6,190 nucleotides of DNA from JAHJGG01 sp041658785 (GCA_041658785.1 JBAZZL010000049.1:1-6190); one strand, 5' to 3'; shown: positions 1 through 6,117, counted from the first letter of the stretch. Notes: generated by a model from the sequence alone, not told the origin. Translations and numbers: made by a program.

Positions 1-540
1 AACTGGTATTTTGTTCGACATGGAGAAACAGCGTGGAATGTTGAAAAGCGCGCGCAAGGACAAACTGATAATCCGCTTAATGATACAGGCAGAGAGCAGG
101 CCAAAAAGGCGGGGGAACAATTACAATCTTTGCCGATTGATCTTATCCTTAGTTCAGATTTAATTCGGGCACACGAAACAGCGGAAATTATTGCCAAAGA
201 GTGTGGCGGGGTGGAGGTGTTTACTGACGCATTTTTGCGAGAGAGGAATCTGACTGCTTTAGAAGGGGTTCCGTATACGGAACTCTTGGAAAAACAAAAT
301 AATCACGAAAGTCCGTATGATTTTGCTACGCCAGGAGGTGAAAGTTTGCGTGTTTTGGAAGAACGTATCTGGAGTGTGATTCAAACACATAAGGAAACGC
401 ATCACCATAAAAATGTTGTTGTCGTTTCTCATGGCAACGCCTTGCGCGTTTTTTTGCGGAGGGTTAGAAATGTAAGTGATGAGGAAGTGTCACAATATAA
501 AGCTATAAAGAACGCTCAAATTATTCATTTTTCCATTGTT
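1..540 (+). other. Histidine phosphatase (phosphoglycerate mutase-like) domain inside ValRS
   Basis: This is a domain of the valS product, not a separate gene. The first strand and phosphohistidine loop read YFVRHGETAWN, with the nucleophilic His codon at 19-21. The family pattern G-Q-T-D-NPL-N-TG-QA follows. SSDLIRAHETAEII carries the second phosphate-binding Arg (166-168). LRERN supplies the likely acid Glu (241-243), and VVSHGNALR carries the second catalytic His (430-432). The closing strand NAQIIHFSI ends near base 540. All four expected catalytic or binding positions are present, so an active phosphatase or phosphomutase fold is likely; the substrate cannot be told. The domain starts almost exactly at the window edge and is followed directly by the synthetase zinc knuckle. 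No stop, start signal or spacer separates the two parts. Confidence 0.93.
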
Positions 541-1908
541 GATCCGTGTGGAAAATGCGGGTGTGATTTTGTGGAACAAGATCCTGACACTTTGGATACA
601 TGGTTTTCATCCGGTCTTTGGACGTTTTCCACTCTCGGTTGGCCCGAAAAAACTGATGATTTGAAAAATTATCATCCGATCAGCGTAATGGAAACCGGCT
701 ATGATATTATATTTTTCTGGGTGGCGCGGATGATTTTGATGACGACTTATACTTTGGGCGAGGTTCCGTTTAAGACAGTTTATTTGCACGGCTTGGTGCG
801 GGATGAAAAGGGGCAAAAGATGAGCAAGTCCTTGGGCAATGTGATTGACCCCTTGGATATGATCAAAAAATACGGCGCGGACGCGACGCGGTTGTCTTTG
901 CTTGTGGGCAATAGTCCGGGCAATGATATGAAATTGTCCGAGGAGAAAATCGCCGGGTTCAGGAATTTCGCGAATAAACTTTGGAATGTGGCTAGATTTA
1001 TTCAAATGCAGGTTGGAGATTTAACCACAGATTTTGATTCACAGATAACACAGATTTCCACAAAAACTCTTGCTGACAAATGGATTTTAGCGCGATTAAA
1101 TACAATAATTGAAGAAGTAACCAACGACATTGAAGAATTCAGATTTTCCATGGCCGGAGAAAAGTTGCGTGATTTTACCTGGGGAGAGCTGGCGGATTGG
1201 TACCTTGAGATCGTTAAGGTTGAGGGGGAAAAGAGTGAAATTTTGAGTTACATCCTGAATACGCTTTTAAAGCTTTGGCATCCATTCATGCCCTTCGTTA
1301 CAGAAACAATTTGGCAGAATAGGTTACAGGTTACAGGTTACAGGTTACAGGATCATCTGATGGTAGAAAAATGGCCTGAAATTATTAAAATTAAAGATGA
1401 TAAGAAAGTGATAACGGACTTTGAAATAATCAAAAATATCATCACCGGCATCCGATCTCTGCGGGCCGATTATAAAATTGATCCAGCGAAAAAATTGAAC
1501 GCGGCGATTAGTGCGGGCAATAAGGTAGAATTGTTGAAAGAAAATAAAGAAGTGATTATGGGTTTGGCTCGGCTCGGCAATTTACAAATAAACCAACTTG
1601 TCCGCCGAAGCGGACGCGAAGGCGGATCAACCAATAAACCAATAAACTCAATCTCATTTGTAATACAAGGAATTGAGGTGTATATTAATTTAGAGGGCGT
1701 GGTGGATTTTGAAAAAGAAAAAAAACGGTTGGGGGGTGAAATGGAAGAATTGGAAAAATACGCGGCGGGTTTGGAAAAGAAATTGAAAAACAAAGAGTTT
1801 GTCAAAAACGCGCCGAAAGAAGTGGTGGAAAAAGAGAGAGAAAAACTGGATGAAGCGAATGAGAAGCTGGGGAAGTTAAAATTACAAATAAGTTCGCTAA
1901 ATAATTAA
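1..1908 (+). CDS. valS: Valyl-tRNA synthetase, C-terminal part, with internal histidine phosphatase domain (5' partial)
   Basis: Attaches valine to tRNA(Val) in the cytoplasm using ATP. The reading frame is open from base 1, so the N-terminal HIGH half and editing domain lie upstream. Residues are numbered from base 1. Residues 1-180 are a histidine phosphatase domain. A CGKC knuckle follows at 183-186, then DTWFSSG (199-205), VMETGYDIIFFWVARM and the KMSKS loop (273-277), all typical of the second half of the ValRS catalytic domain. The anticodon-binding domain includes FTWGELADWYLE (about 391-402), and a Lys/Glu-rich coiled coil (about 571-635) matches the ValRS C-terminal tRNA-binding arm. 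IleRS and LeuRS fit less well because of the DTWFSS/FSTLGWP context and this terminal arm. A TTG at 130 is not the start, because the phosphatase homology begins at base 1. The gene carries three in-frame repeat insertions (near 1026, 1321 and 1600). The stop is TAA and tyrS follows after a short gap. Confidence 0.95.
   Translation, partial: NWYFVRHGETAWNVEKRAQGQTDNPLNDTGREQAKKAGEQLQSLPIDLILSSDLIRAHETAEIIAKECGGVEVFTDAFLRERNLTALEGVPYTELLEKQNNHESPYDFATPGGESLRVLEERIWSVIQTHKETHHHKNVVVVSHGNALRVFLRRVRNVSDEEVSQYKAIKNAQIIHFSIVDPCGKCGCDFVEQDPDTLDTWFSSGLWTFSTLGWPEKTDDLKNYHPISVMETGYDIIFFWVARMILMTTYTLGEVPFKTVYLHGLVRDEKGQKMSKSLGNVIDPLDMIKKYGADATRLSLLVGNSPGNDMKLSEEKIAGFRNFANKLWNVARFIQMQVGDLTTDFDSQITQISTKTLADKWILARLNTIIEEVTNDIEEFRFSMAGEKLRDFTWGELADWYLEIVKVEGEKSEILSYILNTLLKLWHPFMPFVTETIWQNRLQVTGYRLQDHLMVEKWPEIIKIKDDKKVITDFEIIKNIITGIRSLRADYKIDPAKKLNAAISAGNKVELLKENKEVIMGLARLGNLQINQLVRRSGREGGSTNKPINSISFVIQGIEVYINLEGVVDFEKEKKRLGGEMEELEKYAAGLEKKLKNKEFVKNAPKEVVEKEREKLDEANEKLGKLKLQISSLNN
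1026..1060 (+). repeat. CACAGAT-type degenerate repeat inside valS
   Basis: CACAGAT occurs at 1026-1032, 1040-1046 and 1049-1055, and a CCACA follows. The segment encodes the variable stretch TTDFDSQITQIST, between the catalytic core (LWNVARFIQ) and the start of the anticodon-binding domain (LADKWILARL). ValRS proteins differ in length here, so an insertion would be tolerated. Confidence 0.6.
1321..1351 (+). repeat. 7-bp tandem repeat (AGGTTAC x4) in frame inside valS
   Basis: Four perfect copies of AGGTTAC start at 1321, 1328, 1335 and 1342, followed by AGG. The unit is not a multiple of three, but three units make seven codons, so the encoded peptide (RLQVTGYRLQ) is a seven-residue repeat. 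It lies in the anticodon-binding domain, after FVTETIWQN and before the MVEKWPE segment, which is a loop in the family. Confidence 0.9.
1598..1630 (+). repeat. GC-rich palindromic element inside valS
   Basis: TCCGCC (1601-1606) is inverted as GGCGGA (1621-1626), and a competing inner stem pairs GTCCG (1600-1604) with CGGAC (1611-1615). It encodes VRRSGREGGST, an Arg/Gly-rich insert between the LARLGNL segment and the VIQGIEVYI strand of ValRS. The base composition is clearly richer in G+C than the flanks. The reverse complement of 1621-1630 (TTGATCCGCC) recurs exactly at 6118-6127 in the non-coding tail, which suggests a dispersed element. Confidence 0.75.
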
Positions 1909-1933
1909 GTTGGCTAAGTTTACTAAATTTTTT

Positions 1934-3118
1934 ATGCCAATAAACACAGACAACAAAAAAATCCAAGAACTGCTCACCCGCGGGGTGGAGGAAACCATTG
2001 TTCGCGAGTCATTTGAGGAGAAACTCAAGAGCGGCAAACCGTTACGGGTAAAATTTGGCATTGATCCGACCGGATTTGACCTGCATATTGGCCACGCTGT
2101 GCCGCTACGTAAACTCAAACAATTTCAGGAGCTGGGCCATCAGGTAATTTTACTCATTGGTGATTTTACGGCAATGATCGGTGATCCAACCGGGCGCAAA
2201 GAAACCCGTTCGATGCTCACTCGCGAACAAGTAGAAGAAAATATGGAAACGTATATTCTTCAGGCCTCAAAGGTACTTGATTTTGATACGGTTGAGGTCC
2301 GGCACAATAGCGAGTGGTACAAAGAAACAGGGATCGGGTTTATTATGAATCTCACTTCAAAAATTACCGTGCCGCGAGTGCTTGATCGAGAAGATTTTAA
2401 AAAACGACTGGCCGCGGGCGAAGACATCAGTATGCAAGAGTTGATCTATCCTTTGTTGCAGGGATATGATTCGGTCGCGCTTAAGGCGGATGTGGAGATC
2501 GGGGGCAGCGATCAAAAGTTCAATTTACTAATGGGACGGAAAGTACAGCGGCGTTATGATCAGCCGGAGCAGGATATTATGACGGTTTCTTTGCTTGAAG
2601 GGACAGATGGCGTGCGCAAGATGAGTAAAACGTATGATAATTATATTGCCCTCTTGGATCCGCCGGAGGAAATGTACGGGAAAACAATGTCAATTCCGGA
2701 TTCATTATTATTGAAATATTTTGAACTGGCTACCGATGTTTCTTTGCGGGATATTGAGAAATACCAGAAACAGTTGGCTGCGGGCGACAATCCGATGGAT
2801 ATAAAATCCATATTAGCGTGGGAGATCACTCGCTTATATCACGGCGAGAGGGGCGCGAGCAAAGGAAGGGAGCATTTTGGTAGGGTGATCAGTAGTACAC
2901 AGCTACCCAAAACCATACCCGAATTGCACCCAAGCGCGTATGACATCATTACCGTGCTCGTCCGGGCCGGATTCGCGGCAAGCAAAACCGACGCCCGACG
3001 CTTGATTGATGGCGGCGGGGTGCGGGTGAATGATCGGACGGTTGATTCGTATGATTATGTGACGAAAAAAGGAGATGTGGCGCAGAAGGGGAAGAGGTTT
3101 TTTGTTAAGGTGTTATAA
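1934..3118 (+). CDS. tyrS: Tyrosyl-tRNA synthetase (KMSKS type, S4 domain)
   Basis: Charges tRNA(Tyr) with tyrosine in the cytoplasm. The product has 394 residues from the ATG at 1934. The Rossmann catalytic domain begins with VKFGIDPTGFDLHIGH (HIGH at 51-54) and continues through LLIGDFTAMIGDPTGR. The tyrosine-site pattern Y-x3-Q-x2-D is at Y172/Q176/D179, followed by DVEIGGSDQKFN (Q194). The second ATP signature is KMSKT (229-233). Residues about 335-394 form an S4 RNA-binding domain (SKTDARRLIDGGGVRVN). The GGSDQKFNLLMGR and GVRKMSK forms resemble the TyrZ-like branch rather than E. coli TyrS. An in-frame TTG at 1910 would add eight residues (MAKFTKFF); ATG 1934 is preferred because family members normally begin a few residues before the TDxxKIxELLTRGVEE segment. 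Neither start has a Shine-Dalgarno sequence. It follows valS by 25 bases, probably in the same transcript. Confidence 0.96.
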   Translation: MPINTDNKKIQELLTRGVEETIVRESFEEKLKSGKPLRVKFGIDPTGFDLHIGHAVPLRKLKQFQELGHQVILLIGDFTAMIGDPTGRKETRSMLTREQVEENMETYILQASKVLDFDTVEVRHNSEWYKETGIGFIMNLTSKITVPRVLDREDFKKRLAAGEDISMQELIYPLLQGYDSVALKADVEIGGSDQKFNLLMGRKVQRRYDQPEQDIMTVSLLEGTDGVRKMSKTYDNYIALLDPPEEMYGKTMSIPDSLLLKYFELATDVSLRDIEKYQKQLAAGDNPMDIKSILAWEITRLYHGERGASKGREHFGRVISSTQLPKTIPELHPSAYDIITVLVRAGFAASKTDARRLIDGGGVRVNDRTVDSYDYVTKKGDVAQKGKRFFVKVL

Positions 3119-3213
3119 TCCGAATTTACAAATACTATCCTAATCTACGAATATCCGAATATTGTAAATCCGTTCATATCCGTTTAATCCGTTGAATCCG
3201 TGTATCTATTTGA
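3117..3213 (+). repeat. ATCCG-rich repeat spacer between tyrS and argS
   Basis: ATCCG occurs six times, at 3118, 3153, 3168, 3178, 3187 and 3196; the last four copies are spaced 10, 9 and 9 bases apart. ATTTACAA (3124-3131) is inverted as TTGTAAAT (3162-3169), which could form a loose hairpin. The spacer holds no recognisable open reading frame, ribosome binding site or clear promoter. It looks like a decayed short-repeat array that fills the gap, with argS starting right after it. Confidence 0.7.
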
Positions 3214-3216
3214 CGT

Positions 3217-4935
3217 ATGATTGTAGAAATAAAGAAACAAATTACAAACATACTCAAAAAAGCCGGAGTGAAAGGCGAGATTGAGTTAACAACACCACCT
3301 GATCCGAAGATGGGGGATTTTAGTTTTGCGTGTTTTGATTTGGCAAAGAAGAACGGGAGTAATCCGAAGGAAGCGGCAGGGGAACTTCTACGAAAGATTA
3401 AAAGATTAAAAGATTATAAGATTATTGACGAGGTGAAAGCGGTAGGACCCTATGTTAATTTTTATCTCAATCCCGCTGAACTCGCGAAGCTCGTGTTGAA
3501 AGAAATCAACCAAGATTTTGGCAAACACAAAATCGGCAAAGGGAAAAAGTATCTGGTGGAATTTGGCTGTCCCAATCCGCTTAAGGCATTTCACCTGGGC
3601 CATTTGAAAAACTTGGTAACCGGAGAGGCGATTGCCCGGATTTTGGAAAATGCCGGTTATAAAATCATCAGAATCAATTATCAGGGAGACGTGGGCATGC
3701 ATGTCGCCAAATCATTGTGGGGAATTTTTGACTGGCTAGAACGGTTTGAAAAGATGAAAAAAGAAAAAGACATTAGGCAAAGAGTGGAGTTTTTAGGCCA
3801 GGCCTATGCCCATGGCGCCCAGCATTTTGAAGAGAGCGAGGCGGGAAAAGCGGAGATTTATGAATATAACGATAAAGTGTATAACCAAGCGCCGGAAATT
3901 CAAGCCGTTTACAAAACAGCGAGACGGTGGAGTTTGGCATATTTTGATCAGATTTATAAAAAATTGGGGAGCAGTTTTGACCGCCTCTATTTTGAATCGG
4001 AAGTAACCAAAAGAGGCGTGGATTTAGTTAATCAATTTAAAGCAAAGGGCGTTTTTAAAGAAAGCGACGGGGCGATTATTTACGAAGGCAGTAAATACGG
4101 CCTGCATGACCGCGTGTTTGTAAACAGCAAGGGCTTCCCCACTTACGAAGCGAAAGATCTGGCGCTCGCGGAAAAGCATTTCGCGGATTTCCAGCCGGAC
4201 CTGGTTTTGCACGTCGTGGGCAAAGAACAAGCCGATTATTTCAAAGTGTTGATTAACGCTTTGGAAAAGGTCTTGTCGAAATCCAAAGGAAAAGAATATC
4301 ATCTGCCCGGCGGATTTTTGCAGCTAAAAGGCCAGCAGAAAATGAGCTCGCGCACGGGAAACATTATAACTGGCGATGCTCTGGTTGATTTTATAGAAAA
4401 AAGAGTAGGGGAGATAATGAAGGAAGCTGGAGTTAAAGATAAAGCTGGTGTGCAGAACAAAGTAAGCGTGGCCGCGCTCAAATACGCCCTGCTCAAGGTG
4501 GAAGCGACCAAAGACGTGGCGTTTGATTTTGAAGAATCGGTTAGTTTAACCGGCGACAGCGGGCCGTATCTTTTGTATATTGTCGCTAGAATTAAATCAA
4601 TCCTTCGCAAAGCAAAACAAGTTACAAGAAGCAAAGGATTTCAGATTTCAGATTTCAGATTTCAGATTGCGAGCGAGGAGAAACAGTTGTTGCTTCAATT
4701 AGCAAAGTATCCCGAAGTTACCCAAACGGCCGCAGAACAGTATGATCCATCCAAAATCGCCAAATATTTGTTTGATCTAGCCCAATTATTCAATACTTTT
4801 TATCACGCTTGTCCGGTTTTGCAGGCAGAGGAAGAAGAAGTCAGGGCATTTAGATTAAAGTTGATTGGAATGGTCGCGCAAGTAATGGAAAAAGGGCTGA
4901 ATTTATTGGGAATTGAAGTGGTGGAGGAGATGTAG
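3217..4935 (+). CDS. argS: Arginyl-tRNA synthetase
   Basis: Charges tRNA(Arg) with arginine; arginyl-tRNA synthetases normally need the tRNA present for amino-acid activation. The product has 572 residues, within the usual range. Residues about 1-90 form the N-terminal additional domain (GDFSFACFDLAKK, VGPYVNFYLNP). The catalytic domain opens with CPNPLKAFHLGHLKN (HLGH at 126-129, the HIGH variant), then INYQGDVGMHVAK and PTYEAKDLALAEKHF. KMSSRTGN (375-382) stands in for KMSKS. The DALR anticodon-binding domain fills about 450-572 (SGPYLLYIVARIKSILRK to LLGIEVVEEM). The ATG at 3217 gives the expected N-terminus; there is no Shine-Dalgarno sequence before it, and the preceding bases belong to the ATCCG repeat spacer. 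Two tandem repeats are embedded in frame, one in the N-terminal domain (near 3395) and one in the DALR domain (near 4637). The stop is TAG. Confidence 0.96.
   Translation: MIVEIKKQITNILKKAGVKGEIELTTPPDPKMGDFSFACFDLAKKNGSNPKEAAGELLRKIKRLKDYKIIDEVKAVGPYVNFYLNPAELAKLVLKEINQDFGKHKIGKGKKYLVEFGCPNPLKAFHLGHLKNLVTGEAIARILENAGYKIIRINYQGDVGMHVAKSLWGIFDWLERFEKMKKEKDIRQRVEFLGQAYAHGAQHFEESEAGKAEIYEYNDKVYNQAPEIQAVYKTARRWSLAYFDQIYKKLGSSFDRLYFESEVTKRGVDLVNQFKAKGVFKESDGAIIYEGSKYGLHDRVFVNSKGFPTYEAKDLALAEKHFADFQPDLVLHVVGKEQADYFKVLINALEKVLSKSKGKEYHLPGGFLQLKGQQKMSSRTGNIITGDALVDFIEKRVGEIMKEAGVKDKAGVQNKVSVAALKYALLKVEATKDVAFDFEESVSLTGDSGPYLLYIVARIKSILRKAKQVTRSKGFQISDFRFQIASEEKQLLLQLAKYPEVTQTAAEQYDPSKIAKYLFDLAQLFNTFYHACPVLQAEEEEVRAFRLKLIGMVAQVMEKGLNLLGIEVVEEM
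3395..3424 (+). repeat. 8-bp tandem repeat (AGATTAAA-type x4) in argS
   Basis: AGATTA starts at 3395, 3403, 3411 and 3419, an exact 8-base period; the third unit varies (AGATTATA) and the fourth is cut short. It encodes KIKRLKDYKIID in the N-terminal additional domain, between a helix (EAAGELLRK) and the EVKAVGPYVNF strand. Three units equal eight codons. Confidence 0.8.
4637..4668 (+). repeat. 7-bp tandem repeat (GATTTCA x4) in frame inside argS
   Basis: Four perfect GATTTCA units start at 4637, 4644, 4651 and 4658, followed by GATT. They encode GFQISDFRFQI (about residues 474-484), a seven-residue repeat. The array sits in a loop of the DALR domain between ARIKSILRKAKQ and the EEKQLLLQLAKYPEV helix. 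The unit differs from the valS array but has the same unit length and copy number. Confidence 0.9.
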
Positions 4936-4979
4936 GGAATATGAATTTTTGACTTAGTGGCAGAGAAACTTAATTTTTT

Positions 4980-4985
4980 TATAAT
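4980..4985 (+). promoter_or_regulatory. TATAAT -10 box just upstream of the dehydrogenase gene
   Basis: A perfect TATAAT lies nine bases before the ATG at 4995. Standard spacing would put the transcript start at about 4992, giving an almost leaderless mRNA. The only TTGACT (4949-4954) is 25 bases upstream, too far for a normal -35 partner, and no good hexamer lies at 16-18 bases. The region is AT-rich, so a chance match is possible. Confidence 0.4.
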
Positions 4986-4994
4986 ATAAATTTT

Positions 4995-6059
4995 ATGTCT
5001 GTAGAAATAGAAAGAATAGCTGCCGCCAGACTGGTAGATTTACCAGAATTTGACGGGCATGAAGAAGTTTACAAAATGGAGGAATCAGATGTTGGATTGA
5101 TTGGTTTTATCGCTATTCATAGGAAACGCAACAGCCATCCGTCATTGGGGGCTACCCGTTTTTGGAAATATGATAGCGAGGAGAATGCCTTGCGTGACGC
5201 TCTGCGGCTATCACGCCTAATGTCATACAAATCAGCAATCGCCGGACTGCCTTACGGCGGGGCAAAGGCGGTAATAATGAGGAACCGAAAGGCCATAGAT
5301 AACAGAAGCAAATTGTTTAAAGTTTATATTAAGGCAGTCAATGATTTAAATGGCGCGTTTATCACCGGATCTGATGTGGGAGTGGTTCAGCGCGATTTGG
5401 ATATTATGGCTTCCGAAAGCCCCCATGTCATTGGTGTCAATACAGATGCAGGCTATTACACCGCTCTGGGAGTATTGTACGCGATTAAATCAGTGTTGGG
5501 CCAGGTAAACGGTTCTAGCGAAATTGGCGGCAGGCGATTTGCTATTCAGGGCGTGGGGAAGACAGGCGGGGCGTTGCTGGGATTGCTTTATGATCAAGCA
5601 AGTAAAATTTTTATTTCCGATATTGATGGCCGGATTATAGAAGAGGCCATTGATAAATTTCCCGCGGTTGAAGTGGTTGATCCTTCTGATATCCATAAAC
5701 AAGAGGTGGATGTATTTTGTCCGTGCGCGTTGAGCCACGTTATAAATGAAAGAGCGATAGACGAATTTAAATGTAAAGGAATAGCTGGCGCGGCCAATAA
5801 CCAATTAAACGGAGGAAAAGCGGGATACGCGCTTTTTGAGAAAAATATAATATATGCTCCGGATTATGTCGCTAATTGCGGCGGATTAATTAGCGTGGTT
5901 GACGAATTTTTAAACAAGAAACACAATAAAGAAAGAATTATAGATCAATTGAAGGAAGTAGACGGCAGGCTTGGTATCATATTCAAACGCAGCCGGTTGG
6001 AAAAGCTTCCTGCCAATGAGGCGGCGAATCAGATGGCCGAAGAAATAATGAGGCAATAA
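4995..6059 (+). CDS. NAD-dependent amino-acid dehydrogenase (Leu/Phe/Val dehydrogenase family)
   Basis: Predicted to carry out reversible oxidative deamination of an L-amino acid to its 2-oxo acid and ammonia with NAD(P)+, in the cytoplasm. The product has 354 residues, near the usual length of leucine dehydrogenase. The substrate domain has SLGATRFWKY, K79 (MSYKSAIAG) and K91 (PYGGAKAVI), matching the carboxylate-binding and catalytic lysines, and D127 (TGSDVG). The Rossmann domain has GVGKTG (186-191) and ends its second strand with SDID (208-211), which favours NAD+ over NADP+. CPCALSHVI, AGAANNQL and YAPDYVANCGGLI are further family signatures. G125 and L298 fall where I recall phenylalanine dehydrogenases having Gly and Leu and leucine dehydrogenases having Ala and Val, so the substrate is uncertain. 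A usually conserved GNPSPVTA-type loop is shortened to NTDAGYYTA (149-157). The ATG at 4995 has no Shine-Dalgarno sequence; a TATAAT box lies directly upstream. Confidence 0.9.
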   Translation: MSVEIERIAAARLVDLPEFDGHEEVYKMEESDVGLIGFIAIHRKRNSHPSLGATRFWKYDSEENALRDALRLSRLMSYKSAIAGLPYGGAKAVIMRNRKAIDNRSKLFKVYIKAVNDLNGAFITGSDVGVVQRDLDIMASESPHVIGVNTDAGYYTALGVLYAIKSVLGQVNGSSEIGGRRFAIQGVGKTGGALLGLLYDQASKIFISDIDGRIIEEAIDKFPAVEVVDPSDIHKQEVDVFCPCALSHVINERAIDEFKCKGIAGAANNQLNGGKAGYALFEKNIIYAPDYVANCGGLISVVDEFLNKKHNKERIIDQLKEVDGRLGIIFKRSRLEKLPANEAANQMAEEIMRQ

Positions 6060-6067
6060 TTGATTAG

Positions 6068-6117
6068 TTTGACTCCAGAATCTAACGCCACACTTGTACA
6101 ATAGGTGGAGTGTCAAA
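6068..6117 (+). repeat. Imperfect inverted repeat after the dehydrogenase gene
   Basis: TTTGACTCC (6068-6076) is inverted as GGAGTGTCAAA (6107-6117), with a two-base bulge in the right arm. An inner CCAC/GTGG pair (6088-6091 with 6105-6108) is an alternative, overlapping pairing. The right arm overlaps the left arm of the next hairpin, so the two structures are mutually exclusive. Confidence 0.5.

Noticed and set aside
607..1005. Minus-strand open frames lying opposite valS, argS and the dehydrogenase gene
   Set aside because: They lie wholly opposite strongly supported genes and their translations show no family motifs.
130..1908. TTG at 130 as the start of a shorter protein
   Set aside because: The phosphatase signature YFVRHGET and its following conserved motif lie upstream in the same open frame, so 130 is internal.
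4419..4452. AGVKDKAGVQNK segment of argS as a further tandem repeat
   Set aside because: Only two loosely similar units around AAAGCTGG; it is too weak to separate from ordinary Lys/Ala-rich coding sequence.
4971..4980. T run after argS as a rho-independent terminator
   Set aside because: No stable inverted repeat precedes the T run; the flanking ACTTAG and ACTTAA are direct, not inverted.
4949..4985. TTGACT plus TATAAT as a classical sigma-70 promoter
   Set aside because: The spacing is 25 bases, far from the usual 16-18, so only the -10 box is kept, at low confidence.
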